Positions 17,199-26,805 are shown, counted from the stretch's first letter. The stretch is DNA of 64,000 bases from CAVPDA01 sp963702495 (GCA_963702495.1 CAVPDA010000014.1:310001-374000); one strand, 5' to 3'. The notes: generated by a model not told the origin, from the letters alone. Numbers and translations are program-made.

Positions 17199-17897
17199 TC
17201 AGACCTTGTTCACGAGATACCAGACGGCGGCAGCGGCGATGGCCAGCACGACAGCGCCCAACAGGACATGCCCGCCGCGTGCCGCGGCCGAGGCCATGCT
17301 CGCCGGCAGATCTTTTCTTCCGGTGACCATGGCACGCACCAGATTCTCGCCCTTGACGAAGCGGTAGAAGGCGATCGCCGCGAGGTGGATGCCGATGAGG
17401 GTGAGGAGCAGCGCGAAGTTGGCCTCGTGCGCGTCGGCGAGCGTGTCGGAGGTGCGGTTGCTGACGAGCTTTGCCAGCGGACCCTCGACGCCGAGATCCT
17501 CGTCCGCGATGAAAAGCCCGGTCCCGACCTGAACGGCGAGGCAGGCCAGCAGGAGGATGACCGACCAGCCGCCGAGGGGGTTGTGGCCGACATGCGGCGG
17601 TCCGCCGAGCTTCGCCGCCAGATCCGCGAGATAACCGAGGACGGCGCCCGGTCCGCGCACGAAATTGGCGAAGCGGGCATAGGTGCCGCCGAGAAACCCC
17701 CATGCCAAACGGAAGAGGAGCAGCGCCAGAATCGCGTAGCCCGACCACTTGTGCCAGTCCATGAAGGTGGAGCCGAGATCTTCGGCGAGTTCCCCGGAGA
17801 TGCCGCTGAAGGCCACCAGCAGCACCAGCGACCAATGGAACAAGCGGGTCGGCAGATCCCACACGGGAATCGCCTGCTGTTCGGATGGCCTGTACAT
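17199..17897 (-). CDS. Cytochrome b561 family membrane protein
   Basis: A 232-aa inner-membrane dihaem cytochrome b. It has four hydrophobic core segments with haem-ligand histidines: LPTRLFHWSLVLLV, FMDWHKWSGYAIL, the third helix region, and DAHEANFALLLTLIGIHLAA, plus a further C-terminal hydrophobic stretch. This family passes electrons between quinol or soluble c-type cytochromes. It is convergent with cytochrome c'. Confidence 0.9.
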   Translation of the reverse strand: MYRPSEQQAIPVWDLPTRLFHWSLVLLVAFSGISGELAEDLGSTFMDWHKWSGYAILALLLFRLAWGFLGGTYARFANFVRGPGAVLGYLADLAAKLGGPPHVGHNPLGGWSVILLLACLAVQVGTGLFIADEDLGVEGPLAKLVSNRTSDTLADAHEANFALLLTLIGIHLAAIAFYRFVKGENLVRAMVTGRKDLPASMASAAARGGHVLLGAVVLAIAAAAVWYLVNKV

Positions 17898-17955
17898 CGC
17901 GGCGGTCGCAGAGGCGACGGGGGTCGGGGCGTGAAGGACGGAACCGACGCTGCGC

Positions 17956-18885
17956 TCAGACCACCGCTTCTTCCTTTTCCTTCTTCGGCTTGATGAACTG
18001 TTCGCGCGACACGCCGAGCCACATCACCAGCGGGCTCGACACCAGCACCGAGGAATAGATGCCGAACAGGATGCCGATGGTCAGCGCCAGCGCGAAATAG
18101 AACAGGGAAGGGCCGCCGAACAGCAGCATGGCCAGCACCACCATCTGCGTGCTGCCGTGGGTGATGATGGTGCGGCTCATGGTGCGGGTGATGGCGTTGT
18201 TGATGATCTCCGGCACCGTCGCCTTGCGCATCTTGCGGAAGTTCTCGCGGATGCGGTCGAAAACCACGACCGACTCGTTCACCGAGTAGCCGAGGATGGC
18301 GAGCACCGCGGCCAGCACCGGCAGCGAGAACTCCCACTGGAAGAAGGCGAAGAAGCCGAGGATGATTACCACGTCATGCATGTTGGCGATGATGGCCGAG
18401 ACGGCGAAGCGCCATTCGAAGCGTATCGCCAGGTAGATCATGATGCCGGCGCAGACCAGCAGCAGGGCGAGGGACCCGTCCGAGGCCAGTTCCCCGCCCA
18501 CCTGCGGGCCGACGAACTCGATGCGCCGCAGTTGCGGCTTGTTCACTCCGGCGGACAGTGCCGCCATTACTTTCTCGCTGACGCGGGCCGAATCCAGACC
18601 CTTGCTCGCCGGCAGGCGGATGAGGAAGTCGCGCGCGGTGCCGAAGTTCTGCACCTGGGCGTCGACGAATCCTCCTTTTTCCAGCGCGGCCCGGATCTCA
18701 TCGACCTGCGGCGGCTGTTGGTAGGTCACTTCGACCAGGGTGCCGCCGGTGAACTCGACACTGAAATGGAGCCCCTTGGCCACCAGGAAGAACACGGCGA
18801 GGAGAAAGGTCACCACTGAAATCACGTTGAAGATCAACGCGTATTTCATGAAGGGTATGTCTTTTCTGATGCGGAAGAATTCCAT
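17956..18885 (-). CDS. secF: Protein translocase subunit SecF
   Basis: Inner-membrane RND-like partner of SecD that uses the proton gradient to complete Sec export. The 309-aa protein has six TM segments, a P1 periplasmic domain after TM1 (FTGGTLVEVTYQQPP), and the TM4-TM5 signature GYSVNESVVVFDRIRENFRK. The gene order yajC-secD-secF is the standard operon; the gap to secD is 32 bp. Confidence 0.97.
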   Translation of the reverse strand: MEFFRIRKDIPFMKYALIFNVISVVTFLLAVFFLVAKGLHFSVEFTGGTLVEVTYQQPPQVDEIRAALEKGGFVDAQVQNFGTARDFLIRLPASKGLDSARVSEKVMAALSAGVNKPQLRRIEFVGPQVGGELASDGSLALLLVCAGIMIYLAIRFEWRFAVSAIIANMHDVVIILGFFAFFQWEFSLPVLAAVLAILGYSVNESVVVFDRIRENFRKMRKATVPEIINNAITRTMSRTIITHGSTQMVVLAMLLFGGPSLFYFALALTIGILFGIYSSVLVSSPLVMWLGVSREQFIKPKKEKEEAVV

Positions 18886-18917
18886 CTGCTATTCCTTCGA
18901 GGCTGCGGTTCGCTGAA

Positions 18918-20786
18918 TCAATAGGCTTCCGAGCCGGGTTTCCAGACCTGTCCGATGGACAAGTGATCCAGCTTGCGGCGGCGGCCGTACCAGAGGTTCA
19001 CCATGGCGCGCGACACCGTCACCGCGCTGAAGATCGAAGTCAGGATGCCGAGGCAGAGCACGACGGCGAAGCCGCGCACCGGGCCGGAGCCGAAAATGAG
19101 CAGCGCCAGGCCGGCGATCAGCGTGGTGACGTTGGAGTCGAGGATGGTGTCGAACGCGCGCTCGTAGCCGGCGTGGATCGCTGCCTGGGGCGTGGAGCCG
19201 CCACGCAGCTCCTCGCGCACCCGTTCGTTGATCAGCACGTTGGCATCGATGGCCATGCCCAGCGTCAGCGCGATTGCGGCCATGCCGGGAAGGGTCAAAG
19301 TGGCCTGCAGCAGCGACAGCAGAGCGACCAGGAACAGCAGGTTCGCGCCCAGGGCCAGCACCGAGATGAAGCCGAACATCACGTAATAGACGATCATGAA
19401 CACGCTCACCATGGCGAAGCCGTAGAGCGTCGAGTCGAAGCCCTTCTTGATATTCTCGGCGCCGAGGCTGGGGCCGATGGTGCGCTCCTCGATGATGTCC
19501 ATGGGGGCGGCCAGCGCGCCGGCGCGCAGCAGCAGGGCGGTGTCGTTGGCCTCCACCGTGCTCATCTTGCCGCCGGAAATCTGCACCCGTCCGCCGCCGA
19601 TCTCGGTGCGGATCACCGGCGCCGTGACCACCTCGCCCTTGCCTTTCTCGATCAGCAGGATGGCCATGCGCTTGCCGACGTTCTCCCGCGTCACGTCCTT
19701 GAAAATCTTGGCGCCGGCGGAGTCGAGCGACAGATGCACCGCCGGCTCCTGGGTTTGGTTGTCGAAGCCGGGCTGGGCATCGGTGAGGCGGTCGCCGGTC
19801 AGCACCACCTGCTTCTTCACCAGCAACTGGGCGCCGCCGCGCTCGGTGTGCAGTTCGGTGCCGAACGGCACCTGCCCCTGCAGCGCCGCCTCCAGCGCAC
19901 CGGGAGCGTCGTCCACCATGCGGATTTCCAGGGAGGCGGTGCGGCCGAGAATGTCCTTCGCCTTGGCCGTGTCCTGCACCCCCGGCAGTTGCACCACGAT
20001 GCGGTCCGCGCCCTGCTGCTGGATCACCGGTTCGGCGACGCCGAGCTCGTTGATGCGGTTGTGCAGGGTGGTGATGTTCTGCTTGAGGGCGAATTCCTGG
20101 ATGCGCTTCTGTGCCGGCTCGGTCATGGCGGCGCTGAGCTTGAATTCCGTACCTTCCTGGCTTTCCGTGAGTGTGACATCGGGCTGGGAACTGGAGATGA
20201 CATCCCTGGCCTTGTCCCGCGTCTCCTGGTCGCGGAACCGGACCACGACGTTCATGCCCTCGCGATTGACGCCGCCGTGGCGGATGTTCTTGTCCCGCAG
20301 CAGGCTGCGCAGGTCCGCCGCCGTCGCGTCCAGGCGCTTGGTGATCGCGCCCTTCATATCCACCTGGAGCAGGAAGTGCACGCCGCCGCGCAAGTCCAGC
20401 CCCAGGTACATCGGAAGCGCGCCGATGGCCCGCAGCCATTGCGGCGAACTGGAGAGCAGGTTGAGGGCCACGACGTAGGTCGCATCCGCGGGGTCGGGGT
20501 TGAGGGCCTTCTCGATCGTGTCCTTGGCCTTGATCTGCGTATCGGTGTCCTTGAAGCGCACGCGCACGCTGTTGAAGTCGGTGATCATTCCCTCGTCCGG
20601 CACGTTCGCCGCCTTCAGCACCTCCTCGACGCGCTGTGCCAGCTTGGCATCGACCTTGACCGTGACCTTGGCGCTCGACACCTGCACCGCCGGCACCTCG
20701 CCGAAGAAATTCGGCAGGGTGTAGAGCAGGCCGAGGATGATCGTGATGACGACGATCGCGTTTTTCCAGAGGGGATAGCGGTTCAT
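18918..20786 (-). CDS. secD: Protein translocase subunit SecD
   Basis: Inner-membrane component of the SecDF-YajC accessory complex. It has 622 aa with TM1 at the N-terminus, the YLGLDLRGGVHFLLQVD motif that opens the P1 domain, a large periplasmic region, then five C-terminal TM segments with LGMAIDANVLINERVREEL carrying the proton-path aspartate. The ATG is at 20786. Confidence 0.98.
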   Translation of the reverse strand: MNRYPLWKNAIVVITIILGLLYTLPNFFGEVPAVQVSSAKVTVKVDAKLAQRVEEVLKAANVPDEGMITDFNSVRVRFKDTDTQIKAKDTIEKALNPDPADATYVVALNLLSSSPQWLRAIGALPMYLGLDLRGGVHFLLQVDMKGAITKRLDATAADLRSLLRDKNIRHGGVNREGMNVVVRFRDQETRDKARDVISSSQPDVTLTESQEGTEFKLSAAMTEPAQKRIQEFALKQNITTLHNRINELGVAEPVIQQQGADRIVVQLPGVQDTAKAKDILGRTASLEIRMVDDAPGALEAALQGQVPFGTELHTERGGAQLLVKKQVVLTGDRLTDAQPGFDNQTQEPAVHLSLDSAGAKIFKDVTRENVGKRMAILLIEKGKGEVVTAPVIRTEIGGGRVQISGGKMSTVEANDTALLLRAGALAAPMDIIEERTIGPSLGAENIKKGFDSTLYGFAMVSVFMIVYYVMFGFISVLALGANLLFLVALLSLLQATLTLPGMAAIALTLGMAIDANVLINERVREELRGGSTPQAAIHAGYERAFDTILDSNVTTLIAGLALLIFGSGPVRGFAVVLCLGILTSIFSAVTVSRAMVNLWYGRRRKLDHLSIGQVWKPGSEAY

Positions 20787-20865
20787 AGTTCAGCGACGCG
20801 TTAAGGGTTGGCGGAGCGAGGGGAGCGGGGGGCGCATGCCGATGCCGTGCCCCGGTTCGGACTTC

Positions 20866-21195
20866 TCACAGCGTTTTCAGCGTTCCCTTGGGCAGGACGG
20901 TCGCCACCGCCGCCTTCTGCACGGAGATTTCGACGTTGTCCGCGATTTCGAGGCCGATGTAGCCCTCTCCGACCTTGGTGATTTTGCCGGCGACGCCGCC
21001 CTGGGTTACCACCTCGTCGCCCTTGGCCAGGGATTCCACCATGGTCTTGTGCTCCTTGGACTTCTTCATCTGCGGCCGGATCATGAGGAACCACAGCACC
21101 ACGAACATGAGGATGATGGGCAGCAGCCCCATGAGGCCGCCGGTGGGGTCGGCGGAAGCGGGCGCGCCCTGCGCATAAGCATTTGCGATCAACAC
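20866..21195 (-). CDS. yajC: Preprotein translocase subunit YajC
   Basis: A small single-TM inner-membrane protein of the SecDF complex. It has 109 aa with TM segment LLPIILMFVVLWFLMIRP followed by the cytoplasmic signature KKSKEHKTMVESLAKGDEVV. I chose the GTG at 21195 because GGAGAG lies 5 bp upstream and the length matches E. coli (110 aa); an ATG at 21228 would add 11 residues. Confidence 0.93.
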   Translation of the reverse strand: MLIANAYAQGAPASADPTGGLMGLLPIILMFVVLWFLMIRPQMKKSKEHKTMVESLAKGDEVVTQGGVAGKITKVGEGYIGLEIADNVEISVQKAAVATVLPKGTLKTL

Positions 21196-21235
21196 AGTAC
21201 TCTCCGAAAACTGAAGAAAAACGCGCAATTATATC

Positions 21236-22345
21236 TCAGCCAGGGCGCCGCGCCGCATGAAACGCGGCAACGTGGGCGTCCAGGCTCCCGGCCGCGATCG
21301 CCTCGCGCAGCCCGCGCATCAGTTCCTGGTAGTAGGACAGGTTGTGGATCGTGTTGAGCCGCGCGCCGAGGATCTCGTTCACCCGCTGCAGGTGGTGCAG
21401 GTAGGCGCGCGTGAAGTTGCGGCAGGTATAGCAGGAGCAGTCCGGATCGAGCGGGCCGGTGTCGGTCGCGTGTCTGGCGTTGCGGATCCTGACCGTGCCG
21501 CGGCGCGTGAACAGCCAGCCGTTGCGGGCGTTGCGGGTCGGCAGCACGCAGTCGAACATGTCGATGCCGTGGCCGACGGCGAGCACGATATCCTCCGGCG
21601 TTCCCACGCCCATCAGATAGCGCGGCCGCTCGGCCGGAAGGCGCGGCGCGGTGTGGGCGAGGATGCGCTGCATGTCGGGCTTCGGTTCGCCCACCGACAG
21701 GCCGCCGATGGCATAGCCGTCGAAGCCGATGCGCACCAGTTCGGCCAGGGACTCGTCGCGCAGATCCTCGAACATGCCGCCCTGGACGATGCCGAACAGG
21801 GCGTTCGGGCTGCCGTCGTCCGCGCCGAACGCGCTCTTGCTGCGCTGCGCCCAGCGCAGGGAAAGGCGCATCGACTCCGCGGCCTGGCTGCGGTCGGCGG
21901 GGTAGGGCGTGCATTCGTCGAAGATCATGACGATGTCCGAGTTCAGCACGCGCTGGATGCGCATCGATTCTTCCGGCGTCAGGAACAGGCGGTCGCCATT
22001 CACCGGCGAGGCGAACTTCACCCCTTCCTCGGTGATCTTGCGCAGCGCGCCGAGGCTGAACACCTGGAAGCCGCCGGAGTCGGTGAGGATCGGCCCGTCC
22101 CAGCCCATGAAGCGATGCAGGCCGCCGTGGGCGGCGATGATGTCCAGACCCGGCCGCAGCCAGAGATGGAAGGTGTTGCCGAGCACGATCTGGGCGCCGA
22201 GATCGCGCAGTTCCGCCGGTGACATGGCCTTGACGCTGCCGTAGGTGCCGACCGGCATGAAGGCCGGCGTGTCCACCGTGCCGTGAGGCAGGGTGAGGCG
22301 GCCGCGCCGGGCCGCACCGTCCCGAGCGAGCAGTTCGAACTTCAT
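21236..22345 (-). CDS. tgt: Queuine/preQ1 tRNA-ribosyltransferase
   Basis: Exchanges G34 for preQ1 in tRNAs Asp, Asn, His and Tyr. The 369-aa protein contains catalytic D89 in GPILTDSGGFQVFS, the nucleophile region GHGIDMFDCVLPTRNARNG, and the zinc site with CSCYTCRNF then H in AYLHHLQR. The start ATG overlaps the queA stop by 4 bp, so queA-tgt are coupled. Confidence 0.98.
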   Translation of the reverse strand: MKFELLARDGAARRGRLTLPHGTVDTPAFMPVGTYGSVKAMSPAELRDLGAQIVLGNTFHLWLRPGLDIIAAHGGLHRFMGWDGPILTDSGGFQVFSLGALRKITEEGVKFASPVNGDRLFLTPEESMRIQRVLNSDIVMIFDECTPYPADRSQAAESMRLSLRWAQRSKSAFGADDGSPNALFGIVQGGMFEDLRDESLAELVRIGFDGYAIGGLSVGEPKPDMQRILAHTAPRLPAERPRYLMGVGTPEDIVLAVGHGIDMFDCVLPTRNARNGWLFTRRGTVRIRNARHATDTGPLDPDCSCYTCRNFTRAYLHHLQRVNEILGARLNTIHNLSYYQELMRGLREAIAAGSLDAHVAAFHAARRPG

Positions 22346-23373
22346 GGGCGGTTGCGCTCCAGAAACATGGCGTCGCCGTAGCTGAAGAAGCGGTAGTGCT
22401 GCGCGATGGCATGGCGGTAGGCGCCGCGGATGGCGTCGATGCCGGCGAAGGCGGATACCAGCATCAGCAGCGTGGACTTCGGCAGGTGGAAATTGGTGAT
22501 GAGGCAGTCGGCGACGCGGAACTCGAACCCCGGCAGGATGAAGAGATCGGTGTCGCCCTCTCCCGCCTGCAGCGCCCCGCCGCGCGCCGCCGACTCCAGC
22601 GCCCGCAGGCCGGTGGTGCCGACCACCACCACTCGCCCGCCGCGCCGGCGCGTGGCGGCGATCGCCTGCAGCGTCGCCTCGGGGATGAAGTAGCGCTCGT
22701 GGTGCATGCGGTGCCGCTCCAGATCCCGGGTGCGCACCGGCTGGAAGGTGCCGGCGCCGACGTGCAGCGTGACATAGGCGAAGTCGACGCCGCCCGCCCG
22801 CAAGGCCGCGAGCAGGGGCTCGTCGAAATGCAGACCGGCGGTGGGTGCGGCCACCGAACCGGGATGCCGCCCATAGACTGTCTGGTAGCGCGCCTCGTCC
22901 TCGCCCGTCGCCGCCCGCTCGATGTAGGGTGGCAGCGGCAGCTTGCCGTGACGTTCCAGCAGCGCTACCAGATCGTCACCGGCAGGAAAACGCAGGCGGA
23001 AGAACGCGCCCTCGTACGCCAGCACCTCGACCTCCAGCGCGTTCTCCAGACGCAGCCGGCTGCCGGCTTTGGGCGCATGGCTGGCGCGCACCTGGGCCAA
23101 GGCCTCGTGGCGGCCCACCTGCCGCTCGATCAGCACCTCCACCCGGCCACCGGAGTCCTTCACCCCCAGCAGGCGGGCGTGGATCACCCGCGTGTCATTG
23201 AACACCAGCAGATCCCCCGCATTCAGCAACTGCGGCAGATCGCGGAACCGGCGATCGTCGATCCGCTGTCCGCGCAGCACCAGCATGCGGCTGGCGGTGC
23301 GCTCGGACAGCGGCGCCTGGGCAATCCGTTCGGGCGGCAGGTCGTAGTCGAAGTCGTCGAGGGTCAGCGCCAT
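22342..23373 (-). CDS. queA: S-adenosylmethionine:tRNA ribosyltransferase-isomerase
   Basis: Transfers the ribosyl part of SAM to preQ1 in tRNA to make epoxyqueuosine. It has 343 aa with the family landmarks FDYDLPPERIAQAP at the start, LLVFNDTRVIHARLLG, AAPTAGLHFDEPLL, and FHLPKSTLLMLVSAFAG. The ATG at 23373 was chosen because MALTLDDFDYDLP is the standard N-terminus; the open frame extends upstream without conservation. A possible -10 (CATTAT) is about 35 bp upstream. Confidence 0.97.
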   Translation of the reverse strand: MALTLDDFDYDLPPERIAQAPLSERTASRMLVLRGQRIDDRRFRDLPQLLNAGDLLVFNDTRVIHARLLGVKDSGGRVEVLIERQVGRHEALAQVRASHAPKAGSRLRLENALEVEVLAYEGAFFRLRFPAGDDLVALLERHGKLPLPPYIERAATGEDEARYQTVYGRHPGSVAAPTAGLHFDEPLLAALRAGGVDFAYVTLHVGAGTFQPVRTRDLERHRMHHERYFIPEATLQAIAATRRRGGRVVVVGTTGLRALESAARGGALQAGEGDTDLFILPGFEFRVADCLITNFHLPKSTLLMLVSAFAGIDAIRGAYRHAIAQHYRFFSYGDAMFLERNRP

Positions 23374-23465
23374 CGGTTGAACGGGGCAGGTGCTTGCGCC
23401 ATAATGCGCGCTCTTTGCGATCGGAAGGCGCGCCAGTGTAGCGCAGCCGCGCATCTCCGATCGGA

Positions 23466-23552
23466 GCCGGGATGGCGGAATTGGTAAACGCAGCGGACTC
23501 AAAATCCGCCGGTAGCGATACTGTGGGGGTTCGACTCCCCCTCCCGGCACCA
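23466..23552 (+). tRNA. tRNA-Leu, anticodon CAA
   Basis: An 87-nt cloverleaf with encoded CCA. The acceptor arm GCCGGGA pairs with TCCCGGC, the anticodon arm GCGGA-CTCAAAA-TCCGC gives anticodon CAA (reads UUG), there is a long variable arm as in all class II tRNAs, and a T loop TTCGACT. The gene is complete. Its 3' 57 nt are the likely attachment site for the accessory DNA to the right. Confidence 0.97.
23496..23552 (+). repeat. Attachment-site copy 1 (tRNA-Leu 3' end)
   Basis: The 57-nt segment from the anticodon loop to the CCA end of tRNA-Leu. Two further copies occur downstream at 29991-30047 and 31635-31691. Those two are identical to each other but differ from this copy in part of the variable arm and at one T-loop position. 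Confidence 0.8.
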
Positions 23553-23633
23553 GGAAGGACGCGGGTTTCCGGCGAGTTTGCGCTGATGTAACATGCATAG
23601 ACGATGTGAGTAATAGTGAGCAGCGCGATCCGG

Positions 23634-24497
23634 CTATCGGCTCCGCATGTAGAGTTCGAACAGCCGCGGATGCGCGGCGCGAAGCTTCCCGCGCCCGTCG
23701 ATGATGTCGGCGTGGCGACCCTGACGTTCCAGCAGGAGCAAGTTGAGCACCAGCCAGGCGCAGCGCTCAGCAGGGGTGCCCGCCCCGTGCTGGGCGAGGC
23801 GCATCGCGCTTGCCCAGCCCGGTTCCGCGATGAGAGTCCACGCCGGAAACCAGGCGAAATCCTCCGCTTCGCCGTCCCCCTCGAACTGTGCGTCGAAGCG
23901 GGACAAGAGTCCGTTCAATTCGGGATCTTGCAGGCGCGCTGCGAGCGCCGCAGCCCGTGGCGGTGCCAACCACGACAATTCAGCGAGCAGGGGCCAGGCG
24001 GCACCCAGACCGGAGACTCGGTACTCGGCTTCCACTTTCCACGCCAACGGTGCTGGCTGTCGTCGCCACGACGCAATGGCTTCGATCTTGCGGGCGGCTT
24101 CAGCCGCGTTGCCGGCCCGCAGCAGCAGCGGCGCCGCGTGCAGTTCCTCGTTGCTTGGATCGAATCCGAAGTCCGCGATAGCCGTGGCCAAGTCGGTCCA
24201 CAGCGGCGACAGCCAAGCGCCGGCCGCGGCGCCAAGCACACGCTGCGCTGCCGTCGCGGCGTTCTCGGTCAAACGCAGGACCTCGGCCGCCGACGCCCGA
24301 TCCAATGGCGCCGCTATTGACAGGCGCATGCGTTCGAGCAGTTGGGTGAATGCCGGCAGCAGGGGATCGCCTGCGTACTCGGCGGCGAGTGCTGAAATGG
24401 CACGGGTAATGGATGCGACGTTGCGGGTGCGCAGCGCGTCGATTGCCGCGTTGCGCAGCATCACGTCGCGGCTGTGTTCGAAGATATCGAGCTGCAT
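23634..24497 (-). CDS. Hypothetical protein (287 aa), helical
   Basis: A 287-aa alanine- and leucine-rich, probably all-helical soluble protein starting MQLDIFEHSRDVMLRNAAID. The ATG at 24497 has GGGAGA 6 bp upstream; an ATG at 24503 is also possible but badly spaced. The C-terminal part contains WLVLNLLLLERQGRH and ends HPRLFELYMRSR. The chain of short helices suggests TPR-like repeats, but no clear motif is seen. It is the first gene inside the tRNA-Leu accessory region, which suggests it is mobile. Confidence 0.65.
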   Translation of the reverse strand: MQLDIFEHSRDVMLRNAAIDALRTRNVASITRAISALAAEYAGDPLLPAFTQLLERMRLSIAAPLDRASAAEVLRLTENAATAAQRVLGAAAGAWLSPLWTDLATAIADFGFDPSNEELHAAPLLLRAGNAAEAARKIEAIASWRRQPAPLAWKVEAEYRVSGLGAAWPLLAELSWLAPPRAAALAARLQDPELNGLLSRFDAQFEGDGEAEDFAWFPAWTLIAEPGWASAMRLAQHGAGTPAERCAWLVLNLLLLERQGRHADIIDGRGKLRAAHPRLFELYMRSR

Positions 24498-24962
24498 CGG
24501 CATTCTCCCGGGCGGAATCATCCTACCCTTGCTGTGTGCGAGCGTGGCCTTTCTGGCTCGATCGTGGCGATGGTGCGCTGATCGTTCGGTCTATTCGAAC
24601 AGGATTGCGTGACTTCCGGCGCGCGTGAAAATGATGGAGCCATCGGCGCGCAAATCATAGACAAGCCTCCTCGGCCGTTGCCGGCGTTCGCTACATCCTG
24701 GATGCGGTCCTTGCGGATTAACAGGTCCTTCGACCTCGCATTGGATCTGCCGACGCTGAGCCGTCAGTCAAACTTCCACACTGTGACAACTTGATTCTCC
24801 GGTAAGCGAGCAATCAAATGGAATGTCGTTCCCATTCGGGCCAAGCAAACGAGTCAGCTGAGCGGGGGGCTCTGTTGCGTGCCTCCGGTGCGATGGTTGG
24901 TTGGGTGGCGCCCTGCTTGAGGCTGCCATTCGACGCACGAAATGGTCGTTTACTGACTCAAC
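24498..24962. other. Intergenic stretch with a toxin remnant
   Basis: About 465 bp with no intact gene. Apart from the toxin C-terminal fragment annotated separately, nothing coding is recognised. Confidence 0.5.
24591..24675 (-). pseudogene. C-terminal fragment of a RelE/YafQ-type toxin
   Basis: The minus strand reads RLVYDLRADGSIIFTRAGSH followed by AILFE and a stop. RTGSHS(D/E)LF-type endings with a preceding 'Y-x-[IL]-x-G-x-x-[IL]' strand are typical of YafQ/RelE-StbE family mRNA interferases. No N-terminal part or antitoxin is visible, so this is a decayed remnant. The match is short, hence modest confidence. Confidence 0.4.
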
Positions 24963-26792
24963 TCACAGATTTTCCTCGGTGCGCAGCGACAGTTCCACCA
25001 TCCTTTCCAGGAGTTGGTCCGCGGGCAGGCCGACAAAGTTACGCAGGATGAGCTCCTTGGCGTACAGGCGCACCAGGTAGCGAAGCTTGAGCGACTTGTT
25101 GCGCGAGGCGTAGACGAAGTCCCGGTGCCCGCTGTTGACGACGATGACATTGCGCGTCGCGTCGAACCTTGAGCGCCAGGATTCTCCGGCCGCGCGCTCG
25201 AAGGTATATCCGGGCAGGCCCTGAGATGGGACGGTGGTGGTACCGATCTGCGTCAAAAGCTCGTGGGTCACCGTGATCAACGCCTCGGCTTCACAGACAA
25301 TGTCACGCTGACGAACGATCACCTTGAGCCGCGTGAGCCCTGGCTCCTCCGGCGCCAGGAATGTCACGGCCTGATCGTGCGCCCCGTCGAGGGTGCCCGG
25401 ACCCTCAACGACTTGCCATTGGAATTCCAGGTCCGCCTCGACGCGCCGCCGCGACCGATCGCGCGGCAGCGCCCGCAGCTCCTTGCGGTCGCCGACCCGC
25501 ACGATGCTCGATGCGGGGGAAATCGTCACGCTGAAAAGCGGCCCGGCAAACTCGAAGAACTGCCGTTGCCGTTCTTCGCCTCGCTCCGGCTCGCTTGCCC
25601 CCGGAATGGCGTCGTCGCCGTGAGCCGATGACACGCCCGGCCCGGCATCGGGCGAATCGCCGGGCAGCGACCGCTGCGATCGCGCCTGAATGTCGAACCA
25701 GTCGTACTCCTCCGCAGGCAAGGCCAGCAGCGCTTCGCGGAAGGCGCGCTGAATGGTCCGCAACTGTTCCCGGCTGGCCTGCTCTTCCTCGGCACGGCGC
25801 TGCTCTTCGATGAGCTCGATGAGTTTGTGCTCGAGCGGCTCGAGCCCGGCACAGAGGGTCGCGTAGGCGCCATCGTGCACCAGGCCCGTGCGCGTGCCCG
25901 GTGTGAGGTTGACGAAGGGCGCATCGACATGCCCTTGCAGATAGCGAAGCGTCCACGGGGAATGGGCAAAATCATCGAGCAGCGCCAAATCCTCGATGAC
26001 GCGCGTCCCGTGCCGAAACAAGGCGATGCGATTCGCTTCCGAGGGTTCGTTGAGATAGAGTTCGGCGTAGACATCGCCGAGCGCGGTGCGGACGAGCGGC
26101 AACTGATGCAGGAGTCGGCCCTCGTACTGGCGCGGCTCGACCGCGTATTGCTTGCGCGCGAGCCGGTCGACGACGGTTATGCGCACTCCCGACTGCCGGA
26201 TGCGATCGCGCAACTCGGCGGCGAGGTACCACTGAATTTTTTCCCCCGACAGCGCGCGGATGCCTTCCAGCAGCGGCGCGATGCGAACTTCGGTGCCGCC
26301 GTCGGCAAACAGGGTGCGCTTCGGCGTCACGGCATAGCCCGGATCGCCCTTGCGCATGACCATCTGGTAGGCACGCTGGTCCGCCCCGGTCGAGGTCATC
26401 GTGAGCTCGTCGCCCACCGTCCAGAAGCTCAGCAACCCGATCCCGAACTCACCCTGCAGACCCGCGGCGCCATCGGCCTTGAGGCGACGCTTGATGGAGT
26501 CGCAAATATGCGTGGCCACGTAGCGGAAATCGGGCCGCCCGTCGGCATCTCGCGGCACGCCCTCCCCATCGTCGCGAATGGTCAAGAAGTGTTGGCCGTG
26601 CTCGCGGCCGCGCGAAATCGTGACGGTGCGCGCCCGCGCATCGATGCAGTTTTCGACCAACTCCGCGAGGGCCTTCAGGGGATTGCTCTGGGATAGCGCG
26701 ATAATGGTGATCGCGTTCCAGTCGTCGCTGATCTTGAGTTTGCCGCGTGCATTCTTCGGCGCTTCGTCGGCTTTCCTCCCACTTGCATTCAT
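24963..26792 (-). CDS. GHKL-type ATPase, unknown system
   Basis: A 609-aa protein with a complete N-terminal GHKL (Hsp90/MutL/MORC-like) ATP-binding domain: N-box ALAELVENCIDARA (the metal-binding Asn and Glu), DDGEGVP (N-box 2), and GEFGIGLLSFWTVGDEL (lid). A transducer-like middle part follows (residues ~180-330). A charged helix with EEQRRAEEEQASREQL comes next, then a beta-rich segment around 420-530 resembling an Ig-like fold (FQWQVVEGPGTLDG, PGLTRLKVIV), and a helical end. It is not HtpG, MutL or a topoisomerase by length and layout. It starts 13 bp after the remnant parE stop, so it may once have been in the parDE operon. MORC-like ATPases occur in phage-defence loci, but no nuclease partner is seen here. 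Confidence 0.72.
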   Translation of the reverse strand: MNASGRKADEAPKNARGKLKISDDWNAITIIALSQSNPLKALAELVENCIDARARTVTISRGREHGQHFLTIRDDGEGVPRDADGRPDFRYVATHICDSIKRRLKADGAAGLQGEFGIGLLSFWTVGDELTMTSTGADQRAYQMVMRKGDPGYAVTPKRTLFADGGTEVRIAPLLEGIRALSGEKIQWYLAAELRDRIRQSGVRITVVDRLARKQYAVEPRQYEGRLLHQLPLVRTALGDVYAELYLNEPSEANRIALFRHGTRVIEDLALLDDFAHSPWTLRYLQGHVDAPFVNLTPGTRTGLVHDGAYATLCAGLEPLEHKLIELIEEQRRAEEEQASREQLRTIQRAFREALLALPAEEYDWFDIQARSQRSLPGDSPDAGPGVSSAHGDDAIPGASEPERGEERQRQFFEFAGPLFSVTISPASSIVRVGDRKELRALPRDRSRRRVEADLEFQWQVVEGPGTLDGAHDQAVTFLAPEEPGLTRLKVIVRQRDIVCEAEALITVTHELLTQIGTTTVPSQGLPGYTFERAAGESWRSRFDATRNVIVVNSGHRDFVYASRNKSLKLRYLVRLYAKELILRNFVGLPADQLLERMVELSLRTEENL

Positions 26793-26805
26793 CGTCCGAA
26801 TGATT

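Noticed and set aside
18963..20804. Long plus-strand frame (613 codons) opposite secD
   Set aside because: Same shadow effect; the His/Gln-rich product is typical of GC-rich antisense frames.
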